This document shows, one piece after another, positions 55,710 through 64,000 of a stretch of 64,000 nucleotides of DNA. The notes under the pieces were generated by a model. The model saw only the letters and a list, made by a program, of their open reading frames with translations, was not told where the DNA came from and ran no database searches. How positions within the stretch are numbered: position 1 is the stretch's first letter; each line of letters opens with the position of its first letter. The translations under genes were made by a program, and so were the position numbers. The stretch is from Mesolinea sp040772305. GTDB lineage: Bacteria; Chloroflexota; Anaerolineae; Anaerolineales; Anaerolineaceae. The stretch lies in assembly GCA_040772305.1 (NCBI GenBank), contig JAXGYK010000001.1:930001-994000 (forward strand), written 5' to 3'.

Positions 55710-57158
55710 TTATGAGTTCCGGTTCTGCTCTATTTTATCCGAGTTAGCCTTTTGTTTGGGTTTTGGTTTGCTTGCCTTGGCGGAGGTCTCGTTTTCTTGC
55801 TTTTCGCGTTGATTCTTGACTGCTTTGCGGGCCTTTATGCCATTATTAAGTGCGATTTTCTTGAACAGACTCTTTATGCTTTCAGCAATGCGGTCAAAGA
55901 ATTCCGAGACCTTGTTAGTTATCGCATTGAACCAGCGTGCCAAAGTTGTATTGCGCTTGATTAACTTGGCGAGGGCTGAACGCTTGGGTTTTTGATAGTA
56001 CGAAATGCCTTCCCAGGGGTCCTGATCCATGAGTTTACGCAGCACATAACGCAGGAAGAGTTTGAGAGAGGCAAGCACCGGTGCAGCAAGGACAATGCCC
56101 AAAAGTCCAAAGAGATTTGCCATTACTAAAGCGGCAATGAGGATAGCAGCCGGGTGCACTTCGAGGGCGTTGCCCATTACCCTGGGAGTGAGTACATTAT
56201 CAAGGATGCTGTCGATGAAGAGGGCAATTGCAACCACAATCAGGGCAAAAACGATCGGTTTAACGCCGAAAATATTTGTTTTCATAAAGAAAGCAGTAAA
56301 GCCAAAGGTAAGCCAGCCTACCCAAGCACCAAGATAAGGTACCAGCCGGCCAAGACCAGCAATAATGCCCAGTACAACAAAGTTGGGAAGCCCCAAAACG
56401 CCTAAAAGGGTGGAGTAAATGAGAATCGCCGCGCCAATAATGATGAATTCGCCGCGGATGAAGGCACTCCAGGTGTTTGTAAGCTCACGCCCCATGCGTT
56501 TAATGTCATACTCGTATCCTGGAATCTTAATCTGAAAGAAGCGGCCATTTGTAGTTTCAGATTCGCTGGTAATAAAGAGAGAAACCATGAAGGTGAGGAA
56601 AAAGTTAAACAGAAAACCGCCAAGAACGGAAACAGTTTTTCCAACGGCTCCTGGTGCCTGACCAGCTAACGGCAAAAGCCGTTCCTGAATTGTATTAACC
56701 AGAAAATTGGTATCCAGCTTGGGAAGTTGAAAGGAAAATGGTCCCAAGTGCAGCGGCATCTCGCTGAGGCTTTCGATGAACGGCAGTACTGAAACCTTCC
56801 AGGTATCCATAAACGAGCGGACTTGGTCCAAAATAAAGACTCCGCTACGTGCGACAAGGAAGATTAAGAAGCTAAAAATGATGAAGTAAACAAGAACCAC
56901 TGCCAAGCGCCAGGACAGACGCAAATAGCGATGCAGAAGTTTGGCCAGGGGCTGTACCAGGATTGAGATCAAAAAAGCCGTAATGACCAGGTTGAGATAA
57001 TTGTTGAACCGGGAGACAAGGAAAATGAAAATGCCCAGAAGAATCATCCAGACAATCATCTTGGTAATCTTGTCCCAGCGTGGAGAAAGCGGTTCTTCGT
57101 CTTTTGGTGGGCCGGGCAAGGTGGGCTTAGTTGCGGGCAGTGTGTTTTCTTCCGACAT
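55710..57158 (-). CDS. AI-2E family transporter (YdiK/PerM type)
   Basis: 482 residues, about eight membrane segments. Evidence: NLVITAFLISILVQPLAKLLHRYLR (first third), the conserved VLGLPNFVVLGIIAGLGRLVPYLGAWVG and VMGNALEVHPAAILIAALVMANLFGLLGIVLAAPVLA. Family members export small molecules or act as Na+/H+ antiporters; the signal name is not evidence for quorum sensing. A C-terminal charged extension of about 100 residues rich in Lys/Glu is unusual. Confidence 0.85.
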   Translation of the reverse strand: MSEENTLPATKPTLPGPPKDEEPLSPRWDKITKMIVWMILLGIFIFLVSRFNNYLNLVITAFLISILVQPLAKLLHRYLRLSWRLAVVLVYFIIFSFLIFLVARSGVFILDQVRSFMDTWKVSVLPFIESLSEMPLHLGPFSFQLPKLDTNFLVNTIQERLLPLAGQAPGAVGKTVSVLGGFLFNFFLTFMVSLFITSESETTNGRFFQIKIPGYEYDIKRMGRELTNTWSAFIRGEFIIIGAAILIYSTLLGVLGLPNFVVLGIIAGLGRLVPYLGAWVGWLTFGFTAFFMKTNIFGVKPIVFALIVVAIALFIDSILDNVLTPRVMGNALEVHPAAILIAALVMANLFGLLGIVLAAPVLASLKLFLRYVLRKLMDQDPWEGISYYQKPKRSALAKLIKRNTTLARWFNAITNKVSEFFDRIAESIKSLFKKIALNNGIKARKAVKNQREKQENETSAKASKPKPKQKANSDKIEQNRNS

Positions 57159-57301
57159 AGGTCTATTTTAATCCTTTTCTACAGGGCAATATGCAGCTGT
57201 AATGTACAACGAACCAATATAAAGAAATTTCTTATAGATGGCTTAAGCTTGGGTACAATTATCTTGTGTCGGGCAATTTCCCCGGGATGGAAAGGAAAAA
57301 A

Positions 57302-58456
57302 ATGCAATACCGCAAGTTTGGAAAATTAGACTGGAAAGTCAGTGCCTTGGGTTTTGGTGCAATGCGTCTGCCTACGATTGGAGAAGATAGTGGTGCGATT
57401 GATGAGCCCGAAGCTACCCGCATGATTCGCTATGCTATTGATTGCGGCCTCAATTACGTAGACACTGCCTGGGGTTACCATCGGGAGCAAAGCGAGCCGG
57501 TGATTGGGCGCATCTTGCAGGACGGCTACCGTGAAAAGGTGCGTTTGGCCACTAAAATGCCTTCCTGGCTCATTAAAAGCCAGGCAGACATGGACTACCA
57601 TCTTAATGAACAGCTCAGGCGCCTGCAGACGGATTGCGTCGATTTATACCTGCTGCATACCCTGGATAAGAAGAAATGGGAGAACCTTTACAGCTTAGAT
57701 GTGCTCAGGTGGATGGAGAAGCAGCGCGACGCCGGGAAAATACGTTACCTTGGGTTTTCCTTCCATGATAATTACAATGCCTTTGAGCAAATCCTCAACG
57801 CTTACGACGCCTGGGATTTTTGCCAGATCCAGTATAACTATATGGATATATATGAACAGGCGGGTGTAAAAGGCTTGCGTGAAGCGGCCAAAAGAGGCAT
57901 TGCTGTTGTGATTATGGAGGGCTTACAGGGCGGGAATCTGGCAAACAACCCGGCTCCGCCAGCGGTGCAGGCTTTGTTTGATGCCAGCGGCAAGGGCTGG
58001 ACGCCAGCGGAATGGGGGCTGCATTGGCTGTGGGATCAACCTGAGATTGCAGTAGTGCTTTCTGGTATGAGCACAATGGAACAGGTTGAGCAAAATATCA
58101 AGACGGCCTCGGAGAGCGGCATCGGAAGCCTTCGTGAAGAGGACAAAGCCAGAATTAGCCAGATACACCAAGTATATAAAGGCTTGAAAGCCATCGGATG
58201 TACTGGCTGTGAATACTGTCTGCCTTGCCCCAATGGAGTGGAAATTCCGACTGTATTTGATATGTGGAATGCCGGGGTAATGTATGAGGTTCAGCAGCGT
58301 GCGCAATTCCGTTATAAAAACTTTGTGAAGCCAGAAAACCAGGCTAACCAGTGTATCGAGTGCGGTCAATGCGAAACTTTGTGCCCGCAGCATTTGGAGA
58401 TCATCGAAGGGCTTAAAAAAGCACACAGTTACCTCACGGAACCTATTAAGAACTGA
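57302..58456 (+). CDS. Aldo/keto reductase with C-terminal 4Fe-4S ferredoxin-like domain
   Basis: 384 residues from ATG 57302, where the family start MQYRKFGKLDWKVSALGFGAMRLP aligns; an upstream GTG at 57266 is less likely. AKR barrel with YVDTAWGYHREQSEP (catalytic D and Y), LATKMPSW (K) and YLLHTLD (H). The last ~90 residues carry two Cys clusters, CTGCEYCLPCPNGVEIP and CIECGQCETLCPQHLEI, for Fe-S centres. Found often in anaerobes. Overlaps the next gene by one base (TGATG). Confidence 0.88.
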   Translation: MQYRKFGKLDWKVSALGFGAMRLPTIGEDSGAIDEPEATRMIRYAIDCGLNYVDTAWGYHREQSEPVIGRILQDGYREKVRLATKMPSWLIKSQADMDYHLNEQLRRLQTDCVDLYLLHTLDKKKWENLYSLDVLRWMEKQRDAGKIRYLGFSFHDNYNAFEQILNAYDAWDFCQIQYNYMDIYEQAGVKGLREAAKRGIAVVIMEGLQGGNLANNPAPPAVQALFDASGKGWTPAEWGLHWLWDQPEIAVVLSGMSTMEQVEQNIKTASESGIGSLREEDKARISQIHQVYKGLKAIGCTGCEYCLPCPNGVEIPTVFDMWNAGVMYEVQQRAQFRYKNFVKPENQANQCIECGQCETLCPQHLEIIEGLKKAHSYLTEPIKN

Positions 58457-59298
58457 TGCAGACTTTTCTGGAACGTTTAAAGCTGCCTGGCCCGGCTTGG
58501 CGCAGGCAGCTTTTTTTGGACGAGTGGCGCTTATTTTGCTTGCTGGAGACAGCTCTTGTTTTGCTTGCGGCAGGCTGGATTAGCCTGACGCCTCCGGGTT
58601 TTTTGGGAAAGCTCTGGGCGATTGCCTATAGTTCTTGCCATCAGATAAGTGCGCGCTCTCTTTTCCATGCAGACCATCAGGCACCTTTTTGTGCCCGCTG
58701 TACAGGGATGCACCTGGGGGCAGGGCTGGGTTTACTCTTTTTGGCGCTCAAAAAGCGCCGTATTTCCTGGCCGCGGCCAGGGATCCTGGCGGTTCTGGGA
58801 GCCTTTTTGGTATTCTTTGCGCTTGATGGCTTGAACTCATTTGCACAATTTCTGCCGGGCAAATGGCAGGTATATGAAAGCAGCAATACCCTCAGGCTCT
58901 TGAGCGGCCTGGGGATGGGGCTGGGAATTGCTGTGATTGCCTTTCCAATCTTTAATCGGGCGTTTTGGGAAGATGGAAGTGCGGATCCGCTCCTCTCCTG
59001 GCCAGGTTTGGCGGCAGTGCTTGTGCTTCTGGCTGCTGTGGCTGCAGCTGTGTTGAGCGGGTGGGGGCTTGCTTTGCTCTTTAGCTTTGTTTTTACCCCA
59101 TTGAGTTTTGCGGTCTTGCTGATTCTGCTGTATACCAGCTTGGTATTGGTGCTATTACGGCAGGATGGCGAATCCCAGCACTGGTGGCAGCTTCACGGAC
59201 ACTTGCTGCTCGGTGCGCTGCTGGCAATGATCCAGATGAGCGCCATCGCTCTTATTCGTTATCAGCTCACGGGAACATGGGCGCCGATGAACCTTTGA
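58456..59298 (+). CDS. DUF2085 membrane protein
   Basis: 280 residues, about seven membrane segments. The DUF2085 hallmark is present: SSCHQISARSLFHADHQAPFCARCTGMHLGAGLGLLF, that is C-H-Q-x..R..F..C-A-R-C-T-G, suggesting a metal or redox site near the membrane surface. Function unknown. Probably co-transcribed with the aldo/keto reductase. Confidence 0.78.
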   Translation: MQTFLERLKLPGPAWRRQLFLDEWRLFCLLETALVLLAAGWISLTPPGFLGKLWAIAYSSCHQISARSLFHADHQAPFCARCTGMHLGAGLGLLFLALKKRRISWPRPGILAVLGAFLVFFALDGLNSFAQFLPGKWQVYESSNTLRLLSGLGMGLGIAVIAFPIFNRAFWEDGSADPLLSWPGLAAVLVLLAAVAAAVLSGWGLALLFSFVFTPLSFAVLLILLYTSLVLVLLRQDGESQHWWQLHGHLLLGALLAMIQMSAIALIRYQLTGTWAPMNL

Positions 59299-59447
59299 TT
59301 ATCTAGCCTTAGCTCTCCCTAATCTTGCTATAATTCAAAAGTGAGACAAAGGCTTTATTTCCAGGAGTTACAAGCGTAAAACCAGGGCCCAATGCACAGT
59401 ATAATATGGGCAAACGTAATTGTAGTTATTATAGAGAGAGGTATTTT

Positions 59448-60017
59448 ATGACAGATCAAGATGATGGATTCAAAGAGGTTCCATCCAGCCGGCCGGCTTG
59501 GACCAATAACCCTTCCCAACCCGTAAACCCTCAGCAGGCAGCGCAAAGCCCGCAGTCGGCTTACCAGCCGGCTCAGAGCAGCCAGCCAGCACATCCTGGT
59601 CAGCCGGGTTATCCAACCCAACAGCAGGGCTCTTATCAAACAACTAGCTATCAAGCCCCGCAGCAAGGGTATCAGCAAGCGCAAAGCAGTGGTAGTGGTA
59701 CCTATGTGCCGCCGGCACAAGGACAATACCAGGCTGCGCCGCAGGGCTACCAAGCTCCAAGTGCAGCTGGACAGGCGAGTGGTGCGTATACCCCTCCCAC
59801 ACAAGGTGGTTATCAGTCCAGCCCAGCGTACGGACAGAGCAGCTATGGGCAGCCTGTTTATAACAAGCCCAAAAAGAAGGGTCTTTCCCCAGTACTGATT
59901 ATATTGTTGATACTGGTAGCCTTGGGCTGTATCGCGGTGTTGGTAGTAGCTGGTATGCTGCTTTCAGGTAAGTGGGAACTGCAGCTTTTTGCGCCTGCAA
60001 TTTTACCCTTTGTCTAA
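59448..60017 (+). CDS. Pro/Gln-rich protein with one C-terminal membrane segment
   Basis: 189 residues from ATG 59448, which has AGAGAGAGG just upstream. Residues about 15-140 are low-complexity repeats of Q, P, S, Y and A (YQPAQSSQPAHPGQPGYPT, then GYQAP/GQYQAAP units), followed by a basic stretch KPKKKG and one membrane helix LSPVLIILLILVALGCIAVLVV. The arrangement is that of a tail-anchored or spacer-bearing membrane protein. The end overlaps the convergent DUF402 gene by 15 bp. Confidence 0.6.
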   Translation: MTDQDDGFKEVPSSRPAWTNNPSQPVNPQQAAQSPQSAYQPAQSSQPAHPGQPGYPTQQQGSYQTTSYQAPQQGYQQAQSSGSGTYVPPAQGQYQAAPQGYQAPSAAGQASGAYTPPTQGGYQSSPAYGQSSYGQPVYNKPKKKGLSPVLIILLILVALGCIAVLVVAGMLLSGKWELQLFAPAILPFV

Positions 60018-60515
60018 ACGATCTGCGAATTGAATTTGAGGCAGCCCCGGCATTAAACGGGGCGCTTCTTTTTTTAGACTGGTTAAAAGGTTATCCAAAG
60101 CATTCCATACTTTCCAATAATCAGGCAGAGGAAGATTCCAGGCTGCCAATTCATCTTGATCCAAGAGCTGCAAACTGCCATCTGGGTAGACCAGTAAATC
60201 GAGTGCGTAATCAGTCCAGACGATCGACTGGGGATGAAAAACTGCTGGCGTTGAAATATTGAAGTACCAGCACTTAACTCGGGCAGTATCCTGTTGGTGA
60301 ACCTCGTAGACGTTGTAAGGCCTGTTGTTAAAATATGATTCATAAAAATGGTCGCCTGGTTCAAAGCTTAGATTCCCGACTTTGTGTGGACGCACTTTGA
60401 AGACCCCGAATATATCGCGCCGGTTGGGCGTTTCGTTGAGCAATTGCATCATATAACTAAAACCAAGGCGGCCATCCGGATAATATTTTAGAACGGTTAA
60501 CTCTTTATTTTGCAT
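60003..60515 (-). CDS. DUF402 family protein
   Basis: 170 residues. The DUF402 core is VKCWYFNISTPAVFHPQSIVWTDYALDLLVYPDG followed by LDQDELAAW; the conserved acidic residues in this stretch bind divalent metal in characterised members (nucleotide phosphatases or RNA-acting proteins). It overlaps thiQ by 11 bp and so belongs to the thiamine-type ABC transport operon; a phosphatase acting on a cofactor phosphate would fit but is inferred. Confidence 0.78.
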   Translation of the reverse strand: MQNKELTVLKYYPDGRLGFSYMMQLLNETPNRRDIFGVFKVRPHKVGNLSFEPGDHFYESYFNNRPYNVYEVHQQDTARVKCWYFNISTPAVFHPQSIVWTDYALDLLVYPDGSLQLLDQDELAAWNLPLPDYWKVWNALDNLLTSLKKEAPRLMPGLPQIQFADRLDKG

Positions 60516-61551
60516 GATCCGGCACCAAAGCCAAAATTTTTTCAGCAGGGAAGCTGAAGCTAAGGGATGTCCCGGGCGGATAAGCTTGAGGAGCCTGCAC
60601 CTGGAAGGGCAGTTTCTCAGGTGTATCCAGAGTTAAAAGATAGTGCTCACCATTAAAGACTGAATCTTTTACACGGGCAGTGATTCGATTCAGTTTGCTA
60701 TCCGACCCGATGACAGCATCTTGAGGACGCAAAAGCAAGGCAACCTCTTTGAGGCCAGAAGCTGTACCGCGGGGACTGTAGAACTGCCCCAGACTGCTTT
60801 GGTAGTGTCCGGGCATGTCAGGTTTGGCAGTGGCAGGCACAAGGTTACCCAAACCTAAAAAACTTGCCAGCCAGGCATTAGCGGGCGATTGGTAGAGTTC
60901 ATTTGGGCTGCCGCTTTGAAGTACCTTACCATCGTGTAAAACTACCAAACGATCAGCCAGGGCAAAAGCCTCATCGCGGTCATGGGTCACATAAATGACG
61001 GGCATTTCTTGTTCGCGCAGGATGCGGCGCAACTCCTGAATCAGGTCCACCCGCAGGGTATGGTCCAGGGCACCTAAAGGCTCATCCAGCATCAGCAGGC
61101 GCGGCTGCGGGGCCAGTGCGCGGGCAAGCGCAACCCGTTGCTGTTCCCCTCCTGAAAGCTCGGTAACTGCACGTTCTGCGAAGTCTGGCATCTGGATCAT
61201 TTGCAGGGCTGCTGCTATGCGGCGTTCTTGCTCAGCTCGGGAAAGCCCTTGCATCTGAAGCCCGAAGGCAATATTCTTTGCTACACTGCGATGGGGAAAA
61301 AGGGCATAGTCCTGAAACATCAATCCAAAACCGCGCTTGTGCACTGGCAGATTGCGTAAATCCTGCCCGTTCCAAAGAATCCGTCCGGCATCCGGTTCTT
61401 CAAGGCCGGCGATAATACGCAAAAGGGTGCTTTTGCCGCTGCCAGAGGGGCCCAAAAGCGCAACCAATTCCGACTGTTCCAAGGTAAGGCTAACACTTTC
61501 CAGGAGCGGTTTCCCATCGTAATCTTTATAAATATTTTGGACTTCGAGCAT
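60505..61551 (-). CDS. ABC transporter ATP-binding protein (thiamine/iron type, with TOBE domain)
   Basis: 348 residues. Walker A GPSGSGKST, RGFGLMFQDYALFPH, signature LSGGEQQRVALARAL, Walker B LLMLDEPLGALD, switch VTHDRDEAF. The C-terminal ~100 residues are a TOBE-type domain, so it is longer than E. coli ThiQ (about 230) and nearer FbpC/PotA in layout. Together with the two upstream genes it makes a complete importer. Confidence 0.88.
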   Translation of the reverse strand: MLEVQNIYKDYDGKPLLESVSLTLEQSELVALLGPSGSGKSTLLRIIAGLEEPDAGRILWNGQDLRNLPVHKRGFGLMFQDYALFPHRSVAKNIAFGLQMQGLSRAEQERRIAAALQMIQMPDFAERAVTELSGGEQQRVALARALAPQPRLLMLDEPLGALDHTLRVDLIQELRRILREQEMPVIYVTHDRDEAFALADRLVVLHDGKVLQSGSPNELYQSPANAWLASFLGLGNLVPATAKPDMPGHYQSSLGQFYSPRGTASGLKEVALLLRPQDAVIGSDSKLNRITARVKDSVFNGEHYLLTLDTPEKLPFQVQAPQAYPPGTSLSFSFPAEKILALVPDHAK

Positions 61552-63254
61552 TAATATCTTTCCTCGCCGGGCAGGCGGATTCTTTCAATTATTAGACTCC
61601 CTGCCGCGCAAACGCCCATCAGCAGGGTAGACATGGCAAGCGCCTGGCCATAGTTTAACGCACCCGGTTGCGAAATGAAACGATAGATTGCCACAGGTAT
61701 GGTGGGGTTCTGCGGCGAAGCCAAAAACGAGGCCGCTCCAAATTCACCCAGGGAGATGGTAAAAGCAAGAACCATAGCTGCCAGCAGCGAAGGCAGGAGG
61801 ATGGGCAGGTCGACCTTAGTGAACACCTTGAAGGAGCTGGCCCCCAGCACCCGTGCGGTTTCGCGCAGATTTGCAGGCATACTGCGAATGGCTGGCAAAA
61901 CAGTGCGTACTACAAAGGGCAACGCTACCAGCGCATGAGCGATAGGAACCAAGAGGGGAAGACGAGGGTTGTTCCAGGGCGGGCGGTTAAAGACGACCAG
62001 AAACCCCAGTCCCAGGGTTACGGCACTGGTGCCAAGCGGGAGCATCAAAACAGGCTCCAGCCATGCCAGTGGTCCTGTGGAACGTGCTAAGGCATAGGAT
62101 GCCAGCAAACCGATAATGCCTGCAAGGATTGTTGCCAGAAGGGCATAAACTAAGGAGTTGCGTACAGCCAAAAGTGGCGGCACGTAAAAAAGGGACCCGC
62201 TGCGGTTGATAAAGAGTTCCTGATAGTAACGCAGGGTAAACCCGGTTTCAATTGCGCCGCGCTCGCCGCGTGCTGCTTCCAGGTTGACGAAGGAACGGGT
62301 TACCAGACTTGCCAGGGGCAAGACCATCAGAAGAATAAGAACAACGGCTAAAAATACAACGAGTAACTTTTGTACTTTGTCTTTGGGATGGCTGAGTGTG
62401 CGGGTCTCGCTTGCGATTGCGGCTTTGCCATAGCGCGGTACTGCTATGCGGTTTTGAAGCAGTGTGAGCAGCAAGGTAAAGACAAGCTGGACAAGCGAGA
62501 GCAAGCCTGCTACCGGCAGGTTAAGGTGGTGCATGGCTTGGGTGTAGATTTCAACCTCCATTGTGGCAAAGCCAGGTTTGCCAAGCATCAATACCACGCC
62601 ATAGCTGGTGAAATCGAAAAGAAAGACCAATAGCGCTGCGCCGAGGATGGAGGGCATAAGAAGGGGTAAGGTGATTTGGCGCAAAGTTTGCCAAGGACTG
62701 GCGCCCAACACCCGGCCTGCTTCTTCGAGACGGGGATTGAGACGTCTCCAGGCAGAACCGACAACACGGATGACAATTGAAGTGTTATAGAAAACATGAG
62801 CAAGAAGGATGGCAGCCAGGCTGCCAACAAAAACGATAGGTGCCTGCTGCAGTTTGAAAAGCTGCATGAGACCAAGATTCAACCAACCCCGTGGGCCTGC
62901 CAGGGCGTTGAAAGCTGCCGCAACCACCACTGTGGGAAGGATAAAGGGCAAGATGGTGATTGCCCGCAAGATTTTGCGGCCCGGGAACTCCATTCGGGTG
63001 AACAGCCAGGCAGCAGGTAAGCCCAGGGCGAAGGTAAGGATTGTGGATAAAAAAGCCTGCCATAAGCTAAAACATAATGGCCGACTAATTTGGCTGATAT
63101 CAAAGCGCTGCCAGCCTTCAGCAAAACGAGACGAAAAGACCAAACGGAATATTCTTGCCAGAGGTTGGTAAAAAAAGATGAGCAGGAAGGCAAGCGGAAG
63201 CAGCCAGAGGATCCCGGCTGTCACATAGCGTTTGGTTTTTTGCGCTGCAGTCAT
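61551..63254 (-). CDS. thiP: Thiamine-type ABC transporter permease
   Basis: 567 residues, two fused permease halves with about twelve membrane segments. EAA loops: LEEAGRVLGASPWQTLRQITLPLL in the first half and LRETARVLGASSFKVFTKVDLPIL in the second. FALGLPAAWLFTRMEFPGRKILRAITILPFILPTVVVAAAF is close to ThiP. Its start codon is directly adjacent to the binding-protein stop. Symbol given because of the ThiB-like partner. Confidence 0.82.
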   Translation of the reverse strand: MTAAQKTKRYVTAGILWLLPLAFLLIFFYQPLARIFRLVFSSRFAEGWQRFDISQISRPLCFSLWQAFLSTILTFALGLPAAWLFTRMEFPGRKILRAITILPFILPTVVVAAAFNALAGPRGWLNLGLMQLFKLQQAPIVFVGSLAAILLAHVFYNTSIVIRVVGSAWRRLNPRLEEAGRVLGASPWQTLRQITLPLLMPSILGAALLVFLFDFTSYGVVLMLGKPGFATMEVEIYTQAMHHLNLPVAGLLSLVQLVFTLLLTLLQNRIAVPRYGKAAIASETRTLSHPKDKVQKLLVVFLAVVLILLMVLPLASLVTRSFVNLEAARGERGAIETGFTLRYYQELFINRSGSLFYVPPLLAVRNSLVYALLATILAGIIGLLASYALARSTGPLAWLEPVLMLPLGTSAVTLGLGFLVVFNRPPWNNPRLPLLVPIAHALVALPFVVRTVLPAIRSMPANLRETARVLGASSFKVFTKVDLPILLPSLLAAMVLAFTISLGEFGAASFLASPQNPTIPVAIYRFISQPGALNYGQALAMSTLLMGVCAAGSLIIERIRLPGEERY

Positions 63255-64000
63255 TTATTTGAGCATTAAGTCTGACCAGGCTTTGATCCAGGCATCGCGA
63301 TTTTCGGCAATGCGGTCTGGGTCCAGTGAAGCCGGGTTTTCCGGAATCTGGCTGTAGGTTACGAAATCTTCTGGCAGTTGCACGCCATCCAATACTGGGT
63401 AAACGAACATTTGAAGCGGCACGTCGGCTTGAAATTCGGGACTGAGCAAAAAGTCGATAAACTTACGCGCCAGTTCCGGCTGTTTAGTGCCTTTCAAAAT
63501 ACCAGCGAATTCGATCTGCCGCCAGCAGGCGTTATCAAAAACTAAGGAAGCAGTGGGGGCATTGGTTACCCGAGGGTCGGAGTAGATTACTTCCGCAACC
63601 GGGCTGGATGCATACGAAACCACCATGGGGTAAGCGCCGCGGCCTGATGACCCTGAAAAATTGGTGTAATAAGCCGTTTCCCAATCGGGGGCTATGGTAA
63701 GGCCATTTTCTTTCATCGCGCCCCACCACTCCAGCCACAGGTCTTCACCTTGCTCGGCAATGGTGGCCAGCATAAAGGAGAGGCCTGGCGATGATGTGAC
63801 TGGGTTTTCCACGACGAGCATACCCATAAAAGTGGGGTCGATGAGCTGGACCAGGTTTTCTGGTAAGGGCAGTTCGTGCTCCTGAAAATACTGTACATCG
63901 TAATTGATGCATACGTCGCCGTAATTGATGGGCAATGCCCTGTTCGCAGGGTCCAGTTTAAAACTATCGGGAACCTTAGCCAGAGCTGGTGCATTGTAAG
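63255..64000 (-). CDS. thiB: Thiamine-type ABC transporter substrate-binding protein, 5' end outside the window
   Basis: At least 248 residues, C-terminal part of the protein; the frame stays open to the right edge (YNAPALAKVPDSFKLD at the cut), so the start lies beyond 64000. The pattern PINYGDVCINYD, SSPGLSFMLATIAEQGEDLWLEWW, VVSYASSPVAEVIY, EFAGILKGTKQPELARKFIDFLLSPEFQADVPLQMFVYPV and DPDRIAENRDAWIKAW follows TbpA/ThiB of Enterobacteria closely. A TPP riboswitch would be expected upstream, outside the window. Confidence 0.82.
   Translation of the reverse strand, partial: YNAPALAKVPDSFKLDPANRALPINYGDVCINYDVQYFQEHELPLPENLVQLIDPTFMGMLVVENPVTSSPGLSFMLATIAEQGEDLWLEWWGAMKENGLTIAPDWETAYYTNFSGSSGRGAYPMVVSYASSPVAEVIYSDPRVTNAPTASLVFDNACWRQIEFAGILKGTKQPELARKFIDFLLSPEFQADVPLQMFVYPVLDGVQLPEDFVTYSQIPENPASLDPDRIAENRDAWIKAWSDLMLK

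Overview
The window looks like a chromosomal segment of a Chloroflexota bacterium, probably class Anaerolineae. This is inferred from the character of the 16S rRNA, from secreted proteins with a short C-terminal L-P-x-I-x-K tail, and from general gene content; no database search was possible. It carries a complete rRNA operon (16S, tRNA-Ile, tRNA-Ala, 23S, 5S), a complete N-type ATP synthase operon, rpsU-infA, two ABC uptake operons at its ends, several exported repeat proteins and four insertion sequences.

Layout. 1-346: interrupted reading frame at the left edge. 380-7505: seven tightly coupled plus-strand genes, an iron(III)-type ABC importer (binding lipoprotein, fused permease, ATPase) followed by a membrane-anchored beta-propeller protein and three unrecognised proteins. 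7742-8806: IS-A, an IS481-like element sitting just upstream of three tandem rRNA promoters. 9277-14501: rRNA operon. 14390-25980: an AT-richer catabolic island bracketed by 150-bp direct repeats that are two copies of the 5S gene plus its terminator. It holds a PucR-type regulator, a DhnA-type aldolase, an FGGY kinase, a five-gene LivJHMGF-type ABC transporter, a zinc alcohol/polyol dehydrogenase and a sugar isomerase-like protein; together these could import and degrade one polyol or sugar. 26041-28374: DsrE-like protein, rubrerythrin, NAD(P)H-hydrate dehydratase.

28514-35687: N-type ATP synthase operon in the order beta, epsilon, Q, R, a, c, b/delta, alpha, [PII-like c-di-AMP receptor homologue], gamma, from one strong promoter. 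The receptor-like gene lies inside the operon, overlapping the alpha gene and just ahead of gamma. 36036-40412: two tandemly duplicated plant-type leucine-rich-repeat exoproteins and an NBR1-domain lipoprotein. 40755-41882: an autoinhibited Fic protein behind a perfect palindrome. 42276-48856: three minus-strand exoprotein genes; the first was broken by two IS481-like elements (IS-B, IS-C) and can be rebuilt in frame.

49138-50313: HEAT-like solenoid protein. 50620-51922: a fourth, different insertion sequence ending next to the rpsU promoter. 52044-52515: rpsU-infA. 52584-60017: acetyltransferase, coiled-coil lipoprotein, AI-2E-type permease, Fe-S aldo/keto reductase, DUF2085 protein and a Pro/Gln-rich membrane protein. 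60003-64000: thiamine-type ABC importer (thiB partial at the right edge, thiP, thiQ) with a DUF402 gene.

The strongest unusual signals are the c-di-AMP-receptor-like gene inside the ATP synthase operon, the island between duplicated 5S genes, and the exact 26-bp target duplications made by all three IS481-like copies.
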